Assembly (NCBI GenBank): GCA_020650975.1
Contig: JAIPMN010106706.1
Span: 1-28,458, forward strand
From: Apostichopus californicus
Taxonomy: Eukaryota > Echinodermata > Holothuroidea > Aspidochirotida > Stichopodidae
Direction: 5' to 3'
Length of the DNA: 28,458 nucleotides
How positions within the stretch are numbered: position 1 is the stretch's first letter; every line of letters begins with the position of its first letter. Positions 21,697 to 28,458 of this stretch are shown here, piece after piece. The notes beneath the pieces were generated by a model that saw nothing but the letters and a program-made list of their open reading frames with translations, was not told the DNA's origin and made no database searches. The position numbers were made by a program, and so were the translations under genes.

Positions 21697-24600
21697 GTGG
21701 TGGTGATGATGATGATGATGATGATCATGATCATGGTCATAATTATGGTGGTAATTATGGTGACGTTGGCAATGGCAGTGGTTTTGGTGATGATGATGAT
21801 AATGTTTGCGGGGATTGCGGCCAAGGCGGCGATGATGGTGATGGTGATGATGGCCCCTCCCAGTTATTGTTCAATTTTTAATTATTTCGCAAACATTGTA
21901 CAGCTTGTTATATATGTTGTTTATCACTTTAGAGTAATTCATTAAAGAACACGTCATTAATTGAAATAAACGGAACATGAAGCCAAGACACCGTGTAGCT
22001 GATGAATTATGCAGACAGGAATGAAAGAAACAGTGGTACCTCTTATTGTAATATTTATGTTAAAGTTGATAAGAATCTAGCGTCTAATCACTAGTGAGAC
22101 TATGATTTTGTACCTTTGTTAGTAAAGTTGTCTGTAACTTTAATCATCAGATTAGTCAAATTTTCTGTTTCTTTAATCATCAGGTTTATAGGCTGTTTGC
22201 TGCCCTTTTGTACACCGATATATGCTTTTTTTAACTTTATATCAAAGAACGTTTCAGGTAAAGTATCGATAATTATTGATTGATATGTTATTGATTGATT
22301 ATTATATCTTGCCTTCTTTTGTAGAGACATTTGTTTCCTTTTACTTCTCGTAATTCAAGAACATTAAAGATACAGTTTAGATCATGTTGATTCCGGTCAT
22401 ACCGTATGCATTTAGATCCTCCTGCAAGCAGAAACTCGTAAAAAAGCCACATTGGCTTATCAAAGCCGTAAGCTGACCGAAGTCAGTCTCTTAGATTCAT
22501 ATTTAACGTCCAGGATTATAAATTGTATATTGTAATAATAAGACCATTTCTTCTATTAACACAGATGAAGAAAGATATTTATGATATATGACATGGCTCA
22601 GAAAGTGCTTTGTAACAATTTTTATAAGTCAGTTAAGTTTACTGTTATGTACTGAGAGTTCCGTACATGTACTTTCGCACAGGGAAAAGGCAGAGATACC
22701 AAAGTTTTACAAACATTAATAAAGCCTAGACCATGTACAGTATATTCAAACGACAGCTACATTTAATATGTTAACATTAACGAGAGTGATCTTTCTCGCT
22801 CTCTGAAATAAGATAAGACAATGACGTGTTGTGAATGCCCATTTAAATTGTTGTGGAAATGTTGAACAGGAGTATAAGTAAGGGGGTGGTGGTGGGGGGG
22901 GGGGGGTCTAAGTGTAGTGGGTTGGTGAGAGTGAGGAATAGATCACTCATGGCTACATATGTTTAATATAATGACATCCGAAATTAACGTAGCTGCAGCC
23001 CTGAATCTGATGCAAAATACTTTCAAAGTTACAATTGAATACGTTCTAGTCTAAATACAATAGGAACACCTGAGGTGTGGTTTGAAGAAATTAAAATAAC
23101 AACATAATACAAAGTAAAACGTCAAATAATACTCCTAGCGGTAAAATAAAGGGAGCGGTACCACTGGTAGTCAACAAAGGTGAAAAGGCGAAGATCAATA
23201 AAGTAAAATGTAGCTTGCTCATGTTTTAATTAGAATTTTCCACATCATAGCGCTGATAAATTCACCGATATCTGTCTATAAAGGATCATGGGATGTATGC
23301 AACCTTCACGCTTTTCAGGACAAATGCTCAGGTTATATAATTGCTTTCCAATCGTTAACTTCTTTGTTTTTTTAGTCATCTACAATGTTTATGCGCAATT
23401 TCATAAATTTTAGAGAGAAATCTGAAACATCAAGTTAGAATAACACGACATTTCAGTTGTAATAACTTTAGATATATATAAAAAAAAAAATAATAGAAAT
23501 AAACTCAAAACTTCAATTCAAATTACTGGAATACATTTACAGATATCTGCTATCTTAATTTCAATAAATGAATAAAAAGAGCAAGTAAAAGACATTTAAA
23601 TATTGCTCTTTGTAAACTTGTAAACCCAACACAACATTATAAGACGCTTATAACATTAAGATAATAGACGTAAGATTTTGTACAATGCAATGAAAGGAGC
23701 AAACCTTTGCAGATTCAGTGACTGAGGGCGCTCTGACCCTTAACTAATCGAGACAGATAACTGTTTTAAAACATGTTACAACAAAATTACTTTCCCTATC
23801 ATTTGGGAAATCGTGCAGGAAATGTGGGAGGTTAGGTTTTATCAGTTTGAATACATCTTTTATGTAATCTGTGTAAGGTCTGGTATAAATTACAATCCAA
23901 ACGCACACAAAATGTTTGAAATGAACAATTTTGTATCATCTGTTTTGATTGTTGATACTGATTACCTACCCTAATCCTGCTTTGTTATAATTTATATTTT
24001 AGTTTTATGGTTTCCTAATGTACCAAGCGAAGGGTACTTCATGCTAAATCTCCTGTCTGGTCGTTGGATTCTGGCATCTGCACATTCTTTACTCTTCCCG
24101 GTAATTATCTTTCATGTGTTTATTTTAATAAACACCTTTATGGTTAAAATCACTAAACGAAACCCACCGAAAAGAAAATTTGGAGAAAAATATTATTCTG
24201 CACCCACTAAACTATATCATTGCGGAAACTGCTCAAAAATGTTTGTGTTCTGCAATTTTACTGACCCAGAAGAAACATAAGCTAAAACATAAATTGTCAC
24301 AAGTATACTAGTAATAAGGCGAGTAAAACTGATGAAGGGGGCGGTAAGTATTTACGATTTATTCTTAACATCTTGTTCAGACAAGCTATTAGTGTACTGT
24401 TCTGCGTAATTTATTCTTCCTATGCTTCTGACGACAAACAATGGGACGTTGAAAACCTTTAAAATCTACAATAATTTGATGTTTACTAACATGATGTGAC
24501 ATGAGGTCTATGACAGATATAAAGGGTTGTAATGTATACCAACGGTTGGTCATATATAACAGTGCCGCTTTATTATGCTTTTGAAAGGAAATACATTTGA

Positions 24601-27328
24601 AAAGGCGCAATAAGAGGTTGTTGTTATCGGTGATATTCCTCACAACCGTCGATGTTGTGTACAAGTTTACGCTCAGTTGAGAATGTAATCCAGAGTAGTG
24701 AGATAAGCAATGAATCTGTATTCAGAAATCTGCAAATTTACTCAGTAATAAGTCTCATTACAACGGAATCACTGGGGAACGTAGGGATGGGGCGATGTGA
24801 TTAGGGGTATGACGGGTTGGATGAAATAAAGTTTGGAAGGGAACATGGAGAAAATTTCTTTATTATGAAGGTGAAGTCCTTAAGCACGGAACGCATACAT
24901 GTTTGCGCTATGTGCCTTGTAGATGCAGTAATATTTGCTCGACAAGTTAGGATTCGCATGCAAAAAGTTAACAACATACAAGAATAATCAATTTGCTTTC
25001 AATGTTGAGCAAATAAGGAAAAAAATACGTTTTATTGCTAACAAGATTAAAAAATGTTTCACGGTAAACAATTACTGCCATTACATCTGTTTTATTTATA
25101 AATAATGGTAATGATGATGAATGTCAAAAAAAGATGCTCACTTCTTTATATAAAATGTCAGGCATCAAACTCATGTACAAAAAAGATGGTCCTACTTTCT
25201 ATATCATAGCTAACAAAACATTTATATTTCTTGCAAAGGGATTTAACGTAGCTGCTGATTTTCCATCTATGCCATATTGAATGTTGTTAAATGTTGTTAT
25301 TTCATTTATTTTCATGATTTAATTTATTTATATTCACATTTTGTTATTTACAGGCAAAATCTATTGGATATGAATTGACGGATGCAGAATATCGTAAAGA
25401 GGTATTGCTATGCAAATAGTTAATATTATACTTAATTTGGTACATCGATCAGTATCATACAAACATATACATGTTTAATGTAGATTTTTATTCATATCTC
25501 ATCTCATATTTAATAGCCATATCTTTAATCAAATTAAAGCCATGACACATGTTTCATAGTAGACATTTATTCTTTATTCCATTTGTTAAACACAAAATAC
25601 TTCCAATAATAAATATTAGCATGTAGGCGTGGTACAGGTCAATCAAGACCCGATGGATTGACATGACATTGATACGATAAAAGACTTGTTATCAATAAAT
25701 AAAGTCAGATAAAATAGTCGTCTGTCCTAAACTTACTTTTCGGTTACTTGCCTTTGGCAGGCAAGCAACCTATTCATTCAAGTTGGCGTGTATACTTGTA
25801 TGTGTATGTATGTGACGCCGTAGATTGCAAACACGATATCTCAAGATAGGTAACCTCTGTAGTTGTCAAATATGTGGCTTTCCAACAATTAGTATAAGAA
25901 TCCTTTTTTTCGGAGTCAGCAAAGTTCAAACTTTGTAAAGTATTATTAACAAAAGACTAAGAAACACGAGATACCAAGAAAAATTACGTCATATAGCTAT
26001 TATTTAGCATGTCTTTTTTATCGTGAGTGCAAAATCTTTTGAAACTGGATGTAGGCCATAGCTCATCGGTGGTCAGCAAAGGTCAAAATATCACAGATTC
26101 TTTATCTTGAAAACTTCACCTTCAACAAATGATATGCATGTTAGATTACCCAAATGATAACTGAACTCCACAATTTGGTATATGTGTAAGCTCATTTAAG
26201 GTTTGCAGAAATCAAACCCTACGAAATATCTACAGGTCAGGTCTCAGTGTAGATGCTGATCTTTGTCTGATTTGACTTCCCCATGTGTAGTAGAACGTCC
26301 TTGCTGTTTTAGGTCAGCGTAGGTACATGCAGTACGATATTCAGCCAGGTTCAGCTTGAAGCTACTCTTGTGCTGCATATTTAATGTATTGAAACGGCAA
26401 GTAACCGCAGGGAGAGGTTACCCTCCTACTTTTTGTTGTTGGTATGCATTAAAATTGTGGTAGGGGAATTTTTTTATTGGGAAATTGTCGTTAATATGGT
26501 ATCACAATTTATTTAATACACAACTGTCAGGATGCAAAAACGATGAAAAAACGTAATCCAGGAAACTGCGATTCAAATATTTATCATACTTTAAAGTTAC
26601 ATATCTTGAATATGAAACATCTGAAACAGTAATAGCTCTAAACTTATTTTTTTGTAACACTATGATATATCAACACTTAAATTATGTTTTAATTTATTAT
26701 TTTTAAGTGACATGTTAAGTACTCGGTAGTATGGATGTGGTATGTGAAAAGTAGTATGTGAATGTGGGCACAACATTAATTATCATGTATTGTTGACATT
26801 AAATGATACAACTTATAAAAATCTAGGTTAACAATTTTATCGTCACATCAGAGTGTTGGTGAAAGTATGATTGGTACCACGAGCAGCAGAGCAGTGAATT
26901 ATTAAGTTAAATTTAATTGTTTGCGGTTTCCTATTTTGGTATAAAATGTGGCTATATGTGACAGCGTGCTATTTGTACAGTTTATATAAATGAAATGAAT
27001 TAATTCGATAGGTTAATATTGAAAAGTTTTTGTGTAATTAACAACTACCTTATATAAGTTGAAGGCTAACTATGATGATAGGAAGTCTATTCAAAATTGA
27101 TGCCATTTGTTACATGTATATATTAGTTTGTGTGATTTGAGAGAAAGTCACACTTCAACATAAGCATTGAAATCATTGTGTAGAGACTTGGATTTATTGA
27201 GGCAAGGATAAATATCCTTTCTAAATGTGGGGAAGATTGTCGACATTCTTAATAGTTTATCTTAGTTTTACATTGTTTCCTTCCATGTTTGATTTTCTTT
27301 AGGTGGAAAGCTTCCGTCATCGCTTCAG
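6017..27328 (+). CDS. NACHT-domain NLR-like receptor gene, 11 candidate exons, 3' end outside window
   Basis: A multi-exon gene for a predicted cytosolic STAND NTPase of the NLR type. Exons: 6017-6107, 7383-8899, 11125-11336, 13706-13782, 14809-14864, 15416-15535, 17547-17755, about 19142-19214, 24003-24100, 25354-25401, 27303-27328. Exon phases join in frame at every junction except around the eighth exon. Order in the protein: basic N-terminus (residues 1-30), pre-NACHT block (62-74), Walker A (111-119), Walker B (189-197), sensor-1-type TTR (225-227), winged-helix region, F-Y-H-K...W segment (from 414), then two copies of an LRR-like four-part module. No death-fold or other N-terminal signalling domain is encoded. 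Family knowledge: NACHT proteins oligomerise on ATP binding and often act in immune sensing; the ligand here is unknown. The broken eighth exon raises the possibility of a decaying or alternatively terminated gene. Confidence 0.8.
6108..7382 (+). other. NLR intron 1
   Basis: A 1275 bp intron from GTATGT to TTCTTACCAG. It contains a C-rich tract (about 6691-6702) and otherwise featureless AT-rich DNA. No additional exon in a compatible phase was seen. Confidence 0.55.
7383..8899 (+). CDS. NLR exon 2: complete NACHT domain and helical tail
   Basis: 1517 bp open throughout, residues 31-536. It opens with KKCILIDSLKTVYKKQYDAL and the pre-NACHT block YCVDKVFVEGSIE. Walker A GEAGYGKST has its catalytic-type Lys117 at 7640-7642. 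Walker B is IILDGFDEY (D192, D195, E196), so the hydrolysis acidic residues are present. VTLTTR matches sensor 1, and NPILDDICQVPLFFV (278-292) matches the GxP/winged-helix region. FYHKIFCEWYAS (from 414) is a conserved patch of animal NACHT proteins. The last 45 or so residues (TVTELCSKE ... QRSTVQLLQIASSHD) are the first segment of repeat module 1, repeated as exon 6. Acceptor ATTTTCTTACCAG; donor GTAAGT, phase 0. The long single-exon NACHT is typical of animal NLRs. The computed start at TTG 7556 is an artefact, since the frame continues upstream to the acceptor. Confidence 0.9.
8900..10079 (+). other. NLR intron 2, left part
   Basis: AT-rich with a mildly GC-richer patch at about 9200-9330. 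No coding frame or mobile-element end was recognised. Confidence 0.5.
10080..10735. repeat. Diverged direct duplication in intron 2 with G-rich cores
   Basis: The segment around 10083-10210 (CTGTTAGGTGTAGCGAACGG ... GGGG runs ... GTAGACAATGC) is echoed at about 10587-10730 (TTGTTAGGTATAGCGAATGG ... GGGG runs ... ATAGACAACAGC), about 504 bp apart. Each copy contains four closely spaced G runs that fit a G-quadruplex pattern (10171-10196 and about 10683-10704). A further TAGACAATGCTGTAAC follows at about 10379. Confidence 0.5.
10294..10378. repeat. Nested imperfect palindrome with a 13-base G tract
   Basis: Inner arms GGGGGCGACAA (10308-10318) and TTGTCGCCCCC (10340-10350) are perfect inverted repeats around a loop containing G13 (10327-10339). 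Outer arms CCCAGTGGGCGA (10294-10305) and TCGCCACTGGG (10368-10378) pair with one bulge. It could be the tip of a palindromic MITE or a hairpin. Confidence 0.7.
11125..11336 (+). CDS. NLR exon 3: repeat module 1, second segment
   Basis: Acceptor TTTCTTCAG; 212 bp; 70 codons plus TG; donor GTGAGT at 11337. Starts IPIYDLNLKWSFSKVD and contains ILQSG...LPSLSSLE, then TEEDIVGLLNYVLPS and FRKL. Exon 7 matches it along its whole length and has the same phases (0 in, 2 out). The LPSLSSLE and LNYV...F.KL parts read like degenerate leucine-rich-repeat strands, but no canonical LRR consensus is met. Probably part of the ligand-binding C-terminal repeat region. Confidence 0.85.
11337..13172 (+). other. 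NLR intron 3, left part
   Basis: AT-rich. Contains G12 at 12362-12373 and a perfect 16-bp palindrome ATATATCGCGATATAT (12521-12536). No gene was seen. Confidence 0.5.
13173..13533 (-). pseudogene. Non-LTR retrotransposon (LINE) reverse-transcriptase C-terminal fragment
   Basis: Read on the - strand, one frame gives RINFKILITSFKCLHGMAPS then YLSELITPRVPKR and LVPRSTTNKKQYGRRYF (13530 down to about 13357). A frameshift of one base follows. The next frame gives SVAAPDLWNGLLSEIR, then FKSRIKTHLFHH and a stop at 13173. This is the familiar tail of animal LINE reverse-transcriptase proteins (hydrophobic FKxLHG-APxYL, then VAAPxLWNxLP and FKxxLKTHLF). An in-frame TGA lies just 5' of 13533, so only the 3' end survives, as usual for 5'-truncated insertions. 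It is antisense within NLR intron 3. The clade (CR1, Jockey and others) cannot be told from this piece. Confidence 0.8.
13706..13782 (+). CDS. NLR exon 4: repeat module 1, third segment
   Basis: Acceptor AATATCACAG; 77 bp; the first G completes a Trp codon from exon 3. It encodes FLNCTLPASI, a basic/acidic stretch and RQNVQ, ending with one base of the next codon before donor GTATGG. The N-C-x-L-P shape is LRR-like. The donor hexamer and the preceding ACAAG are themselves the first unit of a minisatellite that fills the start of intron 4. Confidence 0.75.
13778..14012. repeat. Minisatellite of about 33-34 bp carrying copies of the exon 4 splice donor
   Basis: Units contain ACAAGGTATGGCTAACACTA, then CAGTATGTTACAAT. 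Eight ACAAGGTAT occurrences are visible, at the exon 4 boundary and at about 13799, 13834, 13868, 13900, 13936, 13969 and 14003. The first differs in its right part, and the last two are diverged. Confidence 0.9.
14809..14864 (+). CDS. NLR exon 5: repeat module 1, fourth segment
   Basis: Acceptor TTTTCCAG; 56 bp. With the G left by exon 4 it reads VLWPSNACYLDLQSGRWKK. Exon 9 has the same VLW...L.SGRW pattern. The donor is GTTGGC, weak at +3 to +6 but the only GT that restores phase 0 for exon 6. If it is not used, the frame stops two codons later (VG, TAG at 14871), which would give a receptor of about 653 residues with one module. Confidence 0.75.
15416..15535 (+). CDS. NLR exon 6: repeat module 2, first segment
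   Basis: Acceptor TTGTTTAACAG; 120 bp, exactly 40 codons, phases 0 and 0; donor GTAAGT. It encodes ADDVQTITELCSQYITISNK, then VQRSAIELL and KASSRN. It aligns with the end of exon 2 (TELCS, QRS, LL and ASS in the same places), which shows that a module boundary once lay inside the present NACHT exon. Predicted to be helical. Confidence 0.85.
15536..17546 (+). other. NLR intron 6, G-depleted
   Basis: A 2.0 kb intron with no recognised element. From about 15600, and most strongly at 16860-17220, the + strand is rich in A, T and C with very few G. One 60-base row (16861-16920) has a single G, and the next rows have only a handful. Long frames here (for example 16931-17215) are low-complexity and not taken as genes. 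Confidence 0.6.
17547..17755 (+). CDS. NLR exon 7: repeat module 2, second segment
   Basis: Acceptor TTTCTTCAG; 209 bp, 69 codons plus CA; donor GTAAGT. It reads IPIYSVHLAWSFSKIDEDGN, then ILSSGLSLPILTSIE, a Cys-Gly-Arg-Glu stretch, and EVYGILNYVQHSQRFNKL. It closely parallels exon 3, with conserved IPIY, WSFSK(V/I)D, SG..LP.L.S.E, G(L/I)LNYV and F.KL. Phases 0 in and 2 out match exon 3. Confidence 0.87.
17756..19141 (+). other. NLR intron 7
   Basis: AT-rich, turning C-rich and G-poor at about 18420-18680 and 18930-19010. No coding exon, RNA or mobile-element end was recognised. Confidence 0.5.
19142..19214 (+). pseudogene. NLR exon 8 candidate: module 2 third segment with lost splice donor
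   Basis: A strong acceptor (TCTCTTTTTTACTCAG) is followed, in the phase left by exon 7, by QQYTLFSPKSI, a hydrophobic stretch, then LAKDVQ. Against exon 4 (WFLNCTLPASI ... LTRQNVQ) the start, the P-x-S-I position and the (R/K)-x-VQ ending coincide, with a one-residue gap. Exon 4 ends VQ|G with GTATGG. Here the same spot reads GTACAGTTATTT, with no GT in the needed phase 1. The available GTs give the wrong phase or cut the homology. The frame continues to TAA at 19236. Either the exon is defunct or the transcript ends or splices unusually here. The N-C-x-L-P cysteine is also lost. Confidence 0.5.
19361..19895. repeat. 35-bp direct repeat spaced exactly 500 bp
   Basis: AAACAAGTACCTCGATGTTG plus 15 more bases (19361-19395) recur at 19861-19895 with a single mismatch. 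The 465 bp between are AT-rich and without coding. The flanks show weaker resemblance (TAC(C/T)AGGGAA upstream of both copies). The structure fits short terminal repeats of a small retroelement or a local duplication. Confidence 0.65.
20420..21870. repeat. 1.4 kb ATG/GTG/GAT trinucleotide microsatellite field
   Basis: The region is an imperfect array of ATG, GTG, GGT and GAT triplets on the + strand with very little C. It includes a nearly perfect (ATG)n run of about 28 units (about 21611-21696). It creates many overlapping frames on both strands of poly-Met/Val/Asp or poly-Ile/Thr/His, none of which is a gene. It lies in NLR intron 8. Confidence 0.95.
21871..24002 (+). other. NLR intron 8, right part
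   Basis: AT-rich sequence with a G-rich tract at 22882-22907 (several runs of G3 or more). A short duplication of TTTAATCATCAG lies at about 22139 and 22172. No gene was seen; a replacement for the broken third segment was searched for by eye and not found. Confidence 0.5.
24003..24100 (+). CDS. NLR exon 9: repeat module 2, fourth segment
   Basis: Acceptor TTATATTTTAG; with one base from the previous exon it reads VLWFPNVPSEGYFMLNLLSG, then RWIL and ASAHSLLFP, ending in phase 0 at donor GTAATT (24101). It matches exon 5 (VLW, L.L.SGRW). The frame stays open past the donor to TAA at 24278-24280. The read-through adds a strongly hydrophobic stretch followed by basic residues, so an alternative terminal exon is possible. 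Confidence 0.72.
24281..25353 (+). other. NLR intron 9, right part
   Basis: AT-rich. An AATAAA lies at about 24826. A 91-codon - strand frame (24389-24664) shows no family resemblance and is not annotated as a gene. Confidence 0.45.
25354..25401 (+). CDS. NLR exon 10 candidate: 48-bp exon
   Basis: Acceptor TTGTTATTTACAG; 16 codons in phase 0 giving AKSIGYELTDAEYRKE; donor GTATTG. Phase 0 at both sides fits exon 9 before and exon 11 after. It does not resemble the repeat modules. It reads as the start of a charged helix continued by exon 11. Support is splice-site and phase consistency only; family unknown. Confidence 0.5.
25741..26407. mobile_element. MITE-like element with 12-bp terminal inverted repeats
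   Basis: CGGTTACTTGCC at 25741-25752 is exactly inverted as GGCAAGTAACCG at 26396-26407. The interior holds GTGACGCC...ACACGATATCTCAAGATAGG-type text, which I associate with non-coding repeats of marine invertebrates, and no open frame of note. No clear target-site duplication is visible, so the true ends may lie slightly outside. It sits in NLR intron 10. Confidence 0.5.
27303..27328 (+). CDS. NLR exon 11 candidate: 26-bp microexon
   Basis: Acceptor GATTTTCTTTAG; VESFRHRF plus AG; donor GTAAGG. Phase 0 in, 2 out. Joined to exon 10 it would extend a charged helical segment (..EYRKE then VESFRHRF). Short exons are easily found by chance, so confidence is modest. A next exon is expected beyond; the AG at 27532 leads to about 22 codons then TGA and is only a weak candidate for a terminal exon. 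Confidence 0.42.
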
Positions 27329-28458
27329 GTAAGGAAATAATGCTACAAAACATAAACATAAACAAAGGAACGGTTTTGTTTCATTCCGAACTAAAACATA
27401 CAGTTATATCTACGGCATTGCACCCAAACAATTACAATGTCACGTTTGTGAAATATTATATATTTTACTAAAGTTAAAGGTTTAAAGTTCGAATTTATAT
27501 TTAAGAAAACATAAACTAATGCTTATGCAGATTTAATAGAGTGACTCTGAATGTTGTTAATAACATATCAGTGGATCATTATTGTTATTTGAAACAATGA
27601 CAAACATGCGATGACGCTTTAGACCATTCAATTTAATTGAAATATTCATTCCTATACTGGTTAGACACATTGCTGTAGTTGCGTATGACACTATATTTAA
27701 GTATATGATTTAAGTTTAGATCATGGCAGTTTATATTCTTTAATTTGTTTCCATCTGTTGAAATTATTTCCAAAATTGCAATTTAAAAGATGCTTTATCT
27801 AATTCCTTTTGAAAACCTTCAACATTGTAAATTTTGTTACTATTCCTTCACATTATTCTATAACACTTTCTTTCTACTCTTATGAGAAATCAAGGTGTAA
27901 CGGCAGAATAACTTAAAGTTAATAATAATTTTCAGTTGTTAAACAAAAGCAAGGCTAAGGAAAACGGGTTGTCTTTGTTTTTGTATGTTTCTGCATTTCT
28001 TTTTGCTTTTTATTTAACTTTGGATTATTATCTTGTTTTGAAAGAATGCCAGAAAGAGTACGACATGTCATGTATACAACTAACGATTCGTTTGGTCGAT
28101 CAAAGGTTTCTATAAGGCTTCCTAATCCTCGAAGCTAACATGGACCAGACTAACTGAAATGAGTAAAATGATTGTAAAAAAAATGTACTAAATATATATA
28201 TAAATGAAAATAGGACACTCCTCTCATTAGAACACTCCACGGAGGACAGAACAGTAATGTATCAATGGGCTCCTCGTGACAGCTTCAATCTGAAACTCAT
28301 TTATGCTTTAACTTATATATGATTATTTTGCACTCTTGTTTTACAAGATCATGATGCTGTTTTTAATCTACACATGGTGTCATTCTGCTGAGATTTATTT
28401 GAATATTGTTTAAAATGATAAGGCCGATGGGGTTCTCAGTTTTATTTAACATGTAGCT
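27329..28458 (+). other. Right end, no gene assigned
   Basis: AT-rich, presumed intron of the NLR gene. Acceptor-like AGs at 27532, 27904, 27936 and 28052 do not lead to convincing coding in the required phase. Confidence 0.4.

Noticed and set aside
20423-21945. Many 60-150 residue frames of poly-Met, poly-Ile/Thr or Asp-rich peptide on both strands
   Set aside because: They are produced by the ATG/GTG microsatellite and have no domain or codon evidence.
22541-23540. Several acceptor-like CAG sites as the missing module 2 third exon
   Set aside because: Each leads quickly to a stop or lacks the P-x-S-I and VQ pattern; 19142 fits better.
24389-24664. 91-residue - strand frame as a gene
   Set aside because: No family resemblance and no splice or polyadenylation support; chance open frame.

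Overview
This is a metazoan nuclear window: AT-rich, intron-rich, with consensus GT/AG splice sites, many microsatellites and mobile-element remnants, and an invertebrate-type NACHT/NLR gene. The style of the NLR (a pre-NACHT YC-DKVFVEG block and C-terminal repeats containing SSGLSLP and LNYVQ-like motifs) suggests an echinoderm, most likely a sea cucumber. That assignment is recognition, not computation.

Layout. Positions 1-1280: short repeats, then a 1.04 kb element (236-1276) flanked by TTAA, with inverted termini AGGTATATGG(A/G)CAG(G/A)TAGC. It holds two apparent first exons that point at each other. One is a + strand exon resembling the N-terminus of P2X7 C-terminal ('ballast') domain proteins (492-715). 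The other is a - strand exon starting like a THAP zinc finger (788 downwards). It looks like an internally deleted Kolobok-type DNA transposon. Positions 1922-3307: a diverged tandem duplication (about 0.58 kb per copy) with a TATA-like box in copy 1. Positions 3308-5921: no gene seen; one three-copy dispersed repeat.

Positions 6017 to at least 27328: one large + strand NLR gene. Exon phases chain cleanly. Exon 1 (6017-6107) is a short Lys/Arg-rich N-terminus with an in-frame stop just upstream. Exon 2 (7383-8899) is the whole NACHT plus helical tail. Two copies of a C-terminal module follow, each made of a TELCS...QRS...ASS segment, an IPIY...LNYV..S..F.KL segment, a short P-x-S-I segment and a VLW...L.SGRW segment. 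Module 1 uses the end of exon 2 plus exons 3-5 (11125-14864). Module 2 uses exons 6-9 (15416-24100). The third piece of module 2 (about 19142-19214) is recognisable but lacks a usable splice donor. Two small exons (25354-25401, 27303-27328) continue the frame, and the gene probably runs off the right end.

The introns hold a 5'-truncated, frameshifted antisense LINE remnant (13173-13533), a minisatellite that has multiplied the exon 4 splice donor (13778-14012), a 1.4 kb C-depleted ATG/GTG microsatellite field (20420-21870), G-quadruplex-like tracts, and a 667 bp MITE-like element (25741-26407). No tRNA, rRNA or CRISPR array was seen.
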